Shown here piece after piece: positions 44,986 to 54,694 of a DNA stretch of 64,000 nt (positions are counted from its first letter, which is position 1; every line of letters begins with the position of its first letter). The position numbers and the translations under genes are program-made. Source of the stretch: Vitellaria paradoxa (lineage: Eukaryota; Streptophyta; Magnoliopsida; Ericales; Sapotaceae). The stretch lies in assembly GCA_019916065.1 (NCBI GenBank), contig CM034241.1:6301920-6365919 (forward strand), in the 5' to 3' direction. The notes under the pieces were generated by a model. The model searched no databases and had not been told where the DNA came from. It saw only the letters and a list, made by a program, of their open reading frames with translations.

Positions 44986-45421
44986 ATTCTAAGAAGAAAA
45001 AGAAGAGTGAGATAAGAGAACTACAAGATGATTTGCTAAGTTCGGTAATACAATCAACCACAAATCAATCAAGAAACCAATCTAGATTATACAATATCAA
45101 TCAAGATTAATGGAAAATATACTGAGAACACTTGAGATTAAAATGTTTCAGAATAACCTAGAATATTCCAACATCCCGTTTAACTTTAGTAGGTACGTAA
45201 CAGAAGCCTTTACCAGTCTTGACTGAGACTTCATTTAAATATTTCACATTCTTGGGGACAAAAGCAGCATTATTCCTAGTTGCTCCCAGAATAAAGTGTT
45301 GGATACTTTTCTTTGATTACTGATACTTTCCAAGAAGAGGGTTACTAAACTTACACTTTGATGCGTCATTTGGCACCGATTTAAGCGAATTTCCTTAGAC
45401 ATTACTCGATTTTACTCGAAT
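44986..45421. other. Intergenic sequence
   Basis: No gene is established. The minus strand at about 45300-45158 reads NNAAFVPKNVKYLNEVSV in one frame before a stop, which I do not recognise and consider too short to call. Confidence 0.35.
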
Positions 45422-46061
45422 CTGTTTCCTTCCCTCCTCCCCGAAAGTCTTCCTACAAGAAAGAAATTAATAAACCAAATTACTCCCGTCACTTTCTGTT
45501 CTCTTTATTTGGCCATTTCATGTCTTTTTTGTTGAAGTTGTATGTAATCTGATTTTTGTTTAGAGAATTTACAATTTGTAACCAGGATGGCTCAACTGGT
45601 AAGATTTTAAATTTACTTTTACTAGCCATTAGTTTACCTTAATTTGCTTTCAGTGGTCACCAATTCGAGTTTTATTAAAATTATTGGAAGTTTATTCAAT
45701 TGTTAACTTTAGGACCCTTAATTAGTTGAATTATACGCAAGCTGATTCCTTCCCTCCTCCCCGAAAGTCTTCCTACAAGAAAGAAATTAATAAACCAAAT
45801 TACTCCCATCACTTTCTGTTCTCTTTATTTGGCCATTTCATGTCTTTTTTTGTTGAAGTTGTATCTGATCTGATTTTGTTCAGTGAATTTACAATTCGTA
45901 ATCAAGGTGGCTCAACTGGTAAAATTTTAAATTTACTTTTACTGGTCATTAGTTCACCTTGGTTTGCTTCTAGTGGTCACCAATTCGAGTTTCGTTAAAG
46001 TTATTGGAAGTTTATTCAATTGTTAACTTTAAGACTTTTAATTAGTTGAGTTATACACAAG
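45422..46061 (+). repeat. Two 320-bp tandem units, each with a tRNA-derived SINE
   Basis: Units 45422-45741 and 45742-46061 have the same length and begin CTGATTCCTTCCCTCCTCCC (CTGTTTCC in the first). Each holds a Pol III A box (TGGCTCAACTGG) and a B-box region (CACCAATTCGAGT). Their 3' parts end in TTATACRCAAG, similar to the SINE piece at 36339-36480. A further partial copy follows at about 46062-46180. Confidence 0.8.
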
Positions 46062-46181
46062 CTGTCATGTGGTTATTAGTTCAAGTTTCCTTAGCGTTAT
46101 TAAAAATTTATTCAGTTATTAACTTTAGCACCCCTAATTAGTTAAGTTAGACACAAATTGATTTGAATACCCCAAGTCCTA

Positions 46182-47409
46182 AAAAAGATTTGTAATTTAT
46201 TGTTTCTTTAAACCAAATTCCTACGTTTCTAAAGTTCTTATACTGCTTTGAAGTCACAAACAAGTTGAGCTCAACTATGAGTATATTAATTGGGGAAAAG
46301 TACATAAAGAAGAAAGGTGCTGAAACTTGGTACGAGGCAATAAAAAAGCTTAGTAAAAGTTGGTGACATCGGCAGTTATCCTGGGAGCTTTAGAAGCATA
46401 TTCTTTGATACCAAACAAATCCAATTTGCTTGTGCCTTGTGTGTTTTAATATGCATGCGCTTTCCGACAGTAACTACCCTGCATTTGGAGGAAAACTAAT
46501 TGGAATCTTGAACCTTTTCTCATACTGCAGATAGCTTTCGGGACCGTTAATATTTGAACTTTGATAAAACCGAAGTAAGGTTCAGCAGGGGCGGATCCAT
46601 GAAGAGGTAAGTGAGGTCAGTTGTCTCCACTGACTGTTAAAAATTTGTATATTTTATATATATTTTGTATAAATTTTTTTAATATATAAATATATAAATT
46701 ACACCCACTGAAATTTAATTGTTATTTAAAAATTTTTAATGTTTACTTTTTTTTTAAATTTTGCCCTCACTCAACAAAATTCTTGGGTTCGCCCCTGGTT
46801 CAGCAAGGCAATTATCCTTTTGATATGAAAAATTATCCTTTTCTTTTTATCTTATTTATCTATAAATTTTATTTTTGTCCCATTATTTTTACATTTTCAC
46901 TCTTATTATTTTTACACATTTATCTCCAATTACCTTAAAGTTGTACATTTACTTCCATTAATTACACTTTCTGTGCCCGCCCCTTTTGATAATGACAGAA
47001 TAATGCCTCTCTCTTCTCTCCTATTTACAGTGGAAAGTTTTGGCTAAGCACATTCGCATGATGTTAGGAGTGTTAGCTCTGCTATAAATATATTCTACAC
47101 TAGGTTCCCATTAGCATCTCGAGTACTTGAAGAATTGTGTACATTTTGTGAAGTCGTAACTTGTCTAAAATGCTTAAATTATTAAGAATTATGTCTAATA
47201 ATATATATTAAGTAAATTTATCCTTCTTCTTTATTTATAACCCCGATCTTGCACGTGGATAAGAGAAATAGACAAATCAAACCTAACCGGTACATCAATT
47301 AAAATAGAGCAAAGAGTACATAAGAATAAAATGAAAAGCAACAGTGCAACACTTGAATCTAATACCTCTTAGAATTTGAGCTTTGATGCCTAACACACTG
47401 CGTTTGATC
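46182..47409. other. Intergenic sequence around the 46.6-kb MITE
   Basis: Apart from the hAT MITE at 46587-46796 I see no gene or structured repeat. Confidence 0.4.
46587..46796. mobile_element. hAT MITE with perfect 8-bp TSD
   Basis: The 210-bp element starts AGGGGCGGATCCATGAAG and ends TTCTTGGGTTCGCCCCT, with inverted repeats of about 18 bp. It is flanked by GGTTCAGC at 46579-46586 and 46797-46804. The 8-bp duplication and the AGGGGCGG termini fit the hAT superfamily. Confidence 0.88.
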
Positions 47410-47715
47410 TTAGGTGTTAGATTTAGTAATATATATAATTAATATTCCTTAATTTATGCATTTTTTATTTTGTATATCCTATCATAATTAGAATTACTAT
47501 CTTATTTCTTATTTTGTATATCCTATCATAATTAGGATTACTATCTCCTATCATGATTAGGATTATTGTCCTCTTATATAATGGCATTGTAACCTTGCAT
47601 TCCCATACACAGAAATCAATATTAATACGTAATTCTTTTCTCCTTCTTTTATTCTAACATAGTATCAGAGTATAAGGTTTTTGACCCTGGATAGTTTAAA
47701 CCTTTTCTTGATATT

Positions 47716-48516
47716 ATGGCAGCGATCACTACCATAGCTCATTCTCTTACTACTAGCCATTGCTCTTCCTTCCACAATTCACCACCTATCTTGTTATCTT
47801 GCTGTATCAACTTTTCAACGCGTTCCTCTGCGCCCTCTTCAACGCGCTTCCATGCTCCTTCAATGCGTTCCTCTGCGCCCTCTTCAACGCACTTTCATGT
47901 GCCTTCAACGCGCTTTCATACACCTTCAACCTCTCAACGCACTTCTTTGAGCTTCCTTCAACACGCTTCTGTGCGTCTTCAACCTTTCACAACGCGCTTC
48001 TCCGCGTCTCCTTCAACGCGCTTCCATGCACCTTCAACGGGTTCCTTTGCGCCCTTTTTAACGCGCTTCCATGCTCCTTCAACGCGTTCCTCTACGCCCT
48101 CTTCAATGCGTTTCCATGCGCCTTCAACACGCTTCCATGCGCCTTCAATGCGTCTCTTTGCGCCTTTTTCAACGCGCCTCTGTGCCCCTGCAACATCTCA
48201 ACACGCCTCTCTGTGCATCCTTCAACGCGTCTCTATCCGTCTTCAACCTCTCAACGCGTTTCTCCGGGCCTCCTTTGACGCGCTTCCATGCGCCTTCAAC
48301 GCATCTTTTTACGCCTCCTTCAACGCGCCTCTGTGCCCCTGCAACCTCTCAACACGTCTCTCTGTGCCTCGTTCAACGTGTCTCTGTGCGTCTTCAACCT
48401 CTCAACGTATTTCTCCGCGCCTCCTTCAACGCACTTCCGTGCTCCTTCAACCTTTCACAATCTTGCCTCTCTTTACCTCACTGATTCTTCTGTTGAACTG
48501 TTTCCTAAGGATGTAG
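47716..48516 (+). CDS. Open frame over the Copia minisatellite (Ser/Arg/Phe/Pro repeat)
   Basis: A 266-codon open frame starts MAAITTIAHSLTTSHCSSFH, plausibly a retained gag start. It then runs through a degenerate array (about 47816-48460) of roughly 21-bp units of the type CCTTCAACGCGCTTCCATGCG, read as PSTRFHA and variants such as PSTRSSA. Two other forward frames are also open for hundreds of bases because the unit length is close to a multiple of three. Whether any protein is made is unknown; openness may be only a by-product of repeat expansion. Confidence 0.45.
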   Translation: MAAITTIAHSLTTSHCSSFHNSPPILLSCCINFSTRSSAPSSTRFHAPSMRSSAPSSTHFHVPSTRFHTPSTSQRTSLSFLQHASVRLQPFTTRFSASPSTRFHAPSTGSFAPFLTRFHAPSTRSSTPSSMRFHAPSTRFHAPSMRLFAPFSTRLCAPATSQHASLCILQRVSIRLQPLNAFLRASFDALPCAFNASFYASFNAPLCPCNLSTRLSVPRSTCLCASSTSQRISPRLLQRTSVLLQPFTILPLFTSLILLLNCFLRM

Positions 48517-48639
48517 ATGTTCTTGCTGTGGTTCCATCTCCTATTCCTGAAACTATTGATGTTCCTGATGATCTCCTTAACTCCTTAATGAAGTTATGCC
48601 ACCTGCTACAGTCTATCCCGTGGAGTCCTCGTCTGATGA

Positions 48640-48751
48640 TCCTGTTTCTTCAACTGATCAAATAGCTGATATCTTCACCAAGTCTCTTCTGCCTGGCCAG
48701 TTTGATGCTCTCGTCACCAAACTCAAGTTGGTCTCTGCTCCACCACCTTGA
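48640..48751 (+). pseudogene. Copia RNase H C-terminal remnant
   Basis: The translation STDQIADIFTKSLLPGQFD, then LVTKLKLVSAPPP and TGA, matches the conserved C-terminus of Copia polyproteins, directly upstream of the polypurine tract. Upstream, 48500-48640 resembles the variable linker between integrase and RT (VDVLAVVPSPIPETIDVPDD). So RT and most of RNase H have been deleted. Confidence 0.8.
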
Positions 48752-49318
48752 GTTTGAGGGGGGTGTTAGATTTAGTAATATATATAATTAGTATTCCTTA
48801 ATTTATGCATTTTTTATTTTGTATATCCTATCATAATTAGGATTATTATCTTATTTCTTATTTTGTATATCCTATCATAATTAGGATTACTATCTCCTAG
48901 CAGGATTATGATTATTGTCCTCTTATATAAGGGACATTGTAACCTTGCATTCCCATACACAGAAATCAATATTAATACATAATTCTTTTCTCCTTCTTTT
49001 ATTCTAACATTAGGGAAAAGTGAGAGGAAAAGATGAGTGGAAAACTTTTCTTCCTTTGTTTGATTTGGAGGGAAAACGCGATGAAAGGAGAAGGGGGAGG
49101 AGAAAACTTTCCTTCCTGCCCATCATTTTGTGTCTATCTAGTTTTGGGTTGAAAAATGAGAGAGAGAGAGAGAGAGAGAGAATTTCTTTCATTCCATTAA
49201 TGGGTCCGCCTCTTTTAAAATATTTTTTTAAACAAAATTTAAATTGTAATGTATATCCACATATATGGGACGATTGGCAACAAAAGTTTTAACAAAAAAC
49301 TACCAAATTTTTATTTTT

Positions 49319-49541
49319 GAGCGTTTGGTAAATCATTAACTTTTATCACTTTTCTAATTTGTTACAGTAACTTCTCAACTTAAAAGTTACTAAAAATTAT
49401 CAAAAGTTATCAAAAATTTTACCAAATACTAAAAAGTTGTAAAAATTGTTACTTGTTTCACCAAACACATTAAAAATTATAACTAATAATTTTGGTAAAA
49501 AATATCAAAAATTACTAAAAATTATGCTTCTAAACACTCTC
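49319..49541. mobile_element. Short AT-rich MITE-like element
   Basis: GAGCGTTTGGTAAATC on the left and GCTTCTAAACACTCTC on the right are imperfect inverted repeats around a core of ACTAAAAATTATCAAAAG-like words. No coding capacity. Confidence 0.5.
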
Positions 49542-51842
49542 GATATATATATTTTTACCACATTTCTCTCTCTCTAACCAAAAAACATAAAGGAAAGAAA
49601 GTTTTCCATCCTAGGAGGAAGGGATATTTATCCCCTTCCATTTTCTTTTCATTCACTTTTTTTTATGCTTCCTACCAAAGAGTATAAATCACTAATTGAC
49701 CTAAAATTTTAAATTACTAGAAAATGGGTCAAATAATATATATTAAGCTAACTTAATACTATTTACTTCAAACTACTCATTAGATCTATGAATAATCGGT
49801 GGCTAGCTAGGCATTATGATCATTTGAGAAAAATACTAGCTGTTGTTAGAGCTAAAGCAAACTACTCAAATAACATGGACGAAAAAGCCTAACACAATAT
49901 AGATAACATGATGGAAGACTAATAAATCTACACCATCATAGGAGCCCAGTTAACCAATAAGGAATATTTCCAAAAGAGAAAGGATAAACTTTTTTAAAGC
50001 AGGTTATATATGATTGTAATTTTATCTAGTACACGTTGGATCTCTTATAAAAGAATCACTTTTAACAAAAAGAGATTCCATAATTATTGTATTACAGCTG
50101 TATTATTGTCTTTTTCTTTTCTATCTTATCTTTTCCTTATTTTTTATTTTATTATGGGGGCGTTTGGAGTCCCAAAAAAATAAAAAAAAACCAATAGATG
50201 GGATTGATGTGATGTAAAAATGATAGGTGACAAAATGTGATTGGAGGGATTTGAAAACTTTTGAAGTTTTTTGAGATTTTTTGGGTTTTGTTGCGGTTCC
50301 AAACGAACCCTACGTTTCAAGTTTGAAATTTGAAATCCAAACTCTAGGTTTATAAATAAGATTATTCTATGAGGGGGTAGGGACAAAAAATCTGAGTTTT
50401 CTCTTTTTTTTTTTTGTGATATTTCATTTATGTAATATCAGTCCAGTGATAAAAAGTTTTAAGTGTTTAACTAACATATGAGTTTAACTATTTTAATAAT
50501 AATTAGTGAAATTTTTAAGTGTTTAAAATACTGTAGCAGAATTCAGATGATCTCGAAGATATATTTGTAGAATTACTATTTTAATTACTAAAATTTATTA
50601 TATTGCGTAAATATAATGTGCTATTTATGATATTTTTGATAATTTTAAAATTATAGGAAGTGTAATTGAATATAAACTAAAACCTCAAGGTGTCTATATG
50701 AAATAAACCCAATATTTAAAATTTGTTAAGACTTACTTGTTCCAGTAGAATCGGAACGCCCAGGGTTAATAATACGCCCAGGGTGAATAATACTGCTAGA
50801 GTTTTTTTTTTTTTTTAGAAAACTCAAACTAATGACTTAAGGAATATATCTAAAATTTTATCAATTGAACTATCACTTGGTATTGCTGGAGTTAGATTCC
50901 ATGCATGAACAACATTTTTGTTGAAGGTTAAAATAATAAATTCTTATTTAAATAATTTGTTTTATTAAATTAAAATTATATTTTATAAATAATAATTTAT
51001 TATTAAACTATTTATATTATTAGGATTAATTAATATTAAAATAATAATTTATTATTAAAATAGTAATTTATATAAATCACTGAAATATGACCCGTCATTT
51101 AAATGAATTAAATGTTTTTAACTGACAAAACTTCTGCTGCAGTTGTTAATTTTGATCTCCATTAACCTAGGAATATATAACAAAAACGACAATTCAAATG
51201 CAGAGAAAACGACAGAAGAAATTGATATTGAAAGGGCTTTCATAATATCCTACACTTCATCAGATACAATCTATATGAATGGACTGATTTATTATTCTAC
51301 AAACCGATAATTGCTAAGGCTGCATTTGTATATCTATTTTAGATCTATTTTTTATTTTATATTTTTTTTAAATAAAAAAATAATTTAAAACGTTATTTTG
51401 AGCTTATTTGATCAAAAATAAAAAAAATCTCAGACACATAAAATACTTTTCTGCTAATACGAGAATAATTTGCTTTGTTTGGTAACAGTGAAGAAGTTAG
51501 TTTTTTTTTTTTAAATAAATTTTTTATTTTATTTTTAATAACTTTTAGCTTTGGTATTCATATACATAAAAAAAATAAAAAAGTACTTTCAAATAGACAA
51601 ACTGACATACAGAACCAAAAAGAAAAAACTAATATTTTTGCTTTGTGCATCGGTTCTCCTATTTGAAAATATTTTTTTTTTATCAACGCAAATAATATGC
51701 CTTTATAAAATTTTTCAAAAAAATATAATCAAATTTCAGTGAAAAATCAAATAAAATGAATAAAGGAAAAAAAAAGTCCTACTTCTATATTACCAAACTA
51801 ATACGTAAACTTATCCCTTTACTTTTTTTTTTAAATTGGGGT
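49542..51842. other. AT-rich intergenic sequence
   Basis: It contains a MITE at 50156-50310. About 49560-49690 is a partial inverted match to 49015-49170, which may be the far arm of a MITE split by the Copia element. No gene is seen. Confidence 0.4.
50156..50310. mobile_element. Small MITE
   Basis: The left terminus GGGGGCGTTTGGAGTCCC and right terminus GCGGTTCCAAACGAACCC are imperfect inverted repeats over a 155-bp element. Confidence 0.55.
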
Positions 51843-51978
51843 TGGATTTTGTTAATTTCGTTCAGATCAATTTTCCCAGCCTCAACGATATTCTTCTTCT
51901 TGGGCTCACAGGACAAAATATGGCCGAGGAACGGAGCAAAATCTGTGTCCATGTAACGCCTTGGATTCGCTTCACTTA

Positions 51979-52709
51979 TATCTTGTTTGGTAACGTTTTA
52001 TTTTTTTATTTTTTTATTTATATTTTCAAGATTTTATAAGTTGGCAACAGAAATATATTTGTTAAATCTGTTTACGTTTTTTTTTTCTAAAAAATTAAAA
52101 ACTTAAACAGAAAAACGTAAATAAAAAAATATGTTTTCATTCTGTGTTTTTTTTTTTCTATTGTAAACATTTTGTCAATTCTAATACTTTATCGATTTTT
52201 ATTACATCATATTAAAATAAATTATTTTATTCAAATATTTTATTAAACTAAAATTATTTTTAATAAATAATATAATATAATTAAATTAATATGTAATATC
52301 TATTATTAATTTATTTCTAATATATAATTAAATTAAATTAGTTAATTTTATTAATAAGAAATATATATTATTAAATTATTTTTAATAAATAATAAATAAA
52401 ATATATTAATTTAATTTAATAAATAATTTAATTAATATAAATATATTTTATTAAATTATTTTTAATAAGTAATATAATTAAATTAAATTAATGTAAAATG
52501 TATTTATTAAATTTATTAATTTTTAAAAAACTAATAAAATTAAATATCTTATGAAAATAAAAAATTAGTAATCGTAAACAAAATTTATTTCCAAACACAG
52601 TTTCAGTTTTCATTTCAGAAAAAGAAGACGACAACAGAAAATAAAAAACATAAAATATAAAGATAAAAACGTAAAAAAAAAAAAAATAATAGCGTTACCA
52701 AACGGTCTC
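51979..52709. mobile_element. MITE, family A copy 2, inside the dioxygenase last exon
   Basis: The termini TATCTTGTTTGGTAACG and (reverse complement) GAGACCGTTTGGTAACG are flanked by TTA on both sides (51976-51978 and 52710-52712). The inside shares GGCAACAGAAATATATTTG, TTAAATCTGTTTACG and the A/T-only core with the element at 43528-44572. The dioxygenase coding sequence stops on one side and resumes on the other. Confidence 0.88.
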
Positions 52710-52836
52710 TTATGAATTGGGGGAGGCCCGAATTGTAGTCCTGGGAGGAACATTATGTGAGGAAGCCACAGAAATGCGAGATTTTGTACGATTTATTATC
52801 GCTCTATGTAACGCACTTTTGTACCTCCCGTTGCTA

Positions 52837-53340
52837 GGGATGTGTTTGGAATGATAAAAAATGAGATAAAATGTAATTTGAATAAATTTTTTACGTTTGG
52901 TGCACACATCTCAAATTGCATTTTTCGAAAATGAATAATAGGATATTCGGTTTGATGGATTAGATTTTCGTTTGGACAGATTCAAAATTTTATATCAGTC
53001 ATGTTTTTTTTGCAAATCAAACTGGACTCTAAACAGTTTTTATAATCTATTTGGACAGAAGTTGGCCGTGCAAATCCGTCGGAACGATTTCTAGAATCTG
53101 TCGGAACAGTTTCTACGAACCCAAAAAAATTAGTCATAGTAGGTGTCATTTGGTAGTTTGAGAGTTTGTGGTAAGAATGACAAAAAAAATTTTGCTATTT
53201 GATTAACCGAATTCTAGTTATTGACTTTTTTTTTAGAAGGTATTGAATTTTTTTCGAATTTCGAGAAAGTAAAAATATGTAAAAATGTAATATAAATTTT
53301 TAGAAATTTTCATCAAAATTTAGTACATCAAACGGGCCCT
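52837..53340 (-). mobile_element. MITE, family B copy 4, inside the dioxygenase last exon
   Basis: GGGATGTGTTTGGAATGATA on one side and ACATCAAACGGGCCCT on the other are imperfect inverted repeats. Reading the minus strand across it, TTAG, ATTTTTA, then MITE, then TAGCAACGGGAGG shows a 3' splice site and the codons I-F-S-N-G-R interrupted by the element. The TSD is TTA/CTA-like. Family shared with 405-803 and 37041-37626. Confidence 0.8.
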
Positions 53341-53346
53341 AAAAAT

Positions 53347-54694
53347 CTAACACAAAACCAAACCAAATTAAGAATTACCCAATTGATATTCATAAGGAAT
53401 GGCCAAAAACTATAATAATAATAATAATAAACAATTAAGGGAAAATTATAATTTGTCATATTTGATTTTTTTTTATTTTTTTTTTCAAATCTCACTTGAG
53501 ATCTAACATTTGAACTATCATAATTAAAGAGATAAGATTTTAATTTGTTGCCATGTGCATTAATTTAGTAGCTTCACGTGCGTATATTAAATCGTTAATT
53601 GACGTTTTTAACGAGACATTTATTAATCAAATTTAATGAACGTTGACATTCAAAATAATTAAAATTTTGGACATTTAATTATTATGATTAAAATGCCAAA
53701 TTTTGAAGCAAGATTTTGGAGTAACTGTACTTTACCCTAATTTGAGGATTAATAACAAGACTACCCTAGACTTATGATCCAGTGTTACTACATCCCACAA
53801 TAAATAAAATTACATATTCACGGCTTAAACTATCAATTTGTAATAGTGTGTCCCTTTTTTATTCTAATATTTGTATATTTAACATAATCTAAGCCAACTT
53901 AAATGGATATGAGGAAAGAAAAAAATATTTTCATATTAAAATATATATTTTATAAAGGAATAATTGCCTTTTTATTTTTTTGTATTTAAGATAAAAATCA
54001 CTTATACCCCTAAATTTTAAAAACATACTTTTGCTTTTCTTATATTTTGGAGTAAAATGAAATCATAGATGGTGTTAAATTTCAAGTGAAAAGACGAAAA
54101 TATCTATTAAAAATTAAATAGAATTAAAAATAGAATCAGGGATATAAGTATAGGTAATATGAGTTATAGTGGGTAAAAGTTTAATTTTTTAAATTATTAA
54201 GAGCCAAAATAGTTATTTTTAACACAATTTTTAATTTTTTTTACTTTAATTTAAAATACAACAAATATAAATGTAACTTTTTAAAGTTCAGGAATATAAA
54301 TAATTTTTACTTTAAGTGCAGGAAATAGAAAAAAGTAAGTATTTCTTTTATAAATTTATTTAGATAAAATAATTCTCATATTTTTTTATAATGTAAGGGC
54401 ATTTTAATTAATCCCATAAATTTATTTTAGGTGCTAAGTTTTTTTTTTTTTTTAAACAATTAAGAGACTGAACTTCTAATTAGTTGAAAATTTTTCCCTT
54501 ACTGATTATTTTACCCTTACACTCTTATTGTTAACCGTTCAACCTTCAAAGGTAAAATGATTATCAAAGAGATATTGTTAAAAAAACAAAAGGAAAAAAA
54601 AAGACCTTAACGAAAGATTTCGAGTAAAACTGGAGAGTGCAAAGTGAAGTTCGTCCCACAACGAGCACTACCTACAATAAATTAAAAAACAGAC
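53347..54694. other. Last intron of the dioxygenase pseudogene
   Basis: AT-rich, with an ATA microsatellite near 53413-53429 and poly-T runs. No gene is seen. Confidence 0.5.

Larger units (their letters stand above)
47415..49009 (+). mobile_element. Complete non-autonomous Copia retrotransposon with minisatellite core
   Basis: The two LTRs (47415-47659, 245 bp, and 48764-49009, 246 bp) begin TGTTAGATTTAG and end TTCTAACA. They differ at only a handful of sites. TTAGG flanks both ends (47410-47414 and 49010-49014). The primer site after the first LTR is TAGTATCAGAGT (initiator-Met type, usually TGGTATCAGAGC), and a polypurine tract GAGGGGGG precedes the second LTR. The 1.1-kb inside keeps a short gag-like start and the last codons of RNase H (DQIADIFTKSLLPGQFD). 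The bulk of gag-pol is missing, with a repeat array in its place. Confidence 0.93.

Noticed and set aside
45158..45300. Minus-strand stretch reading NNAAFVPKNVKYLNEVSV before a stop
   Set aside because: It could be an exon fragment, but it is short, has no recognised family and no partner exons nearby.
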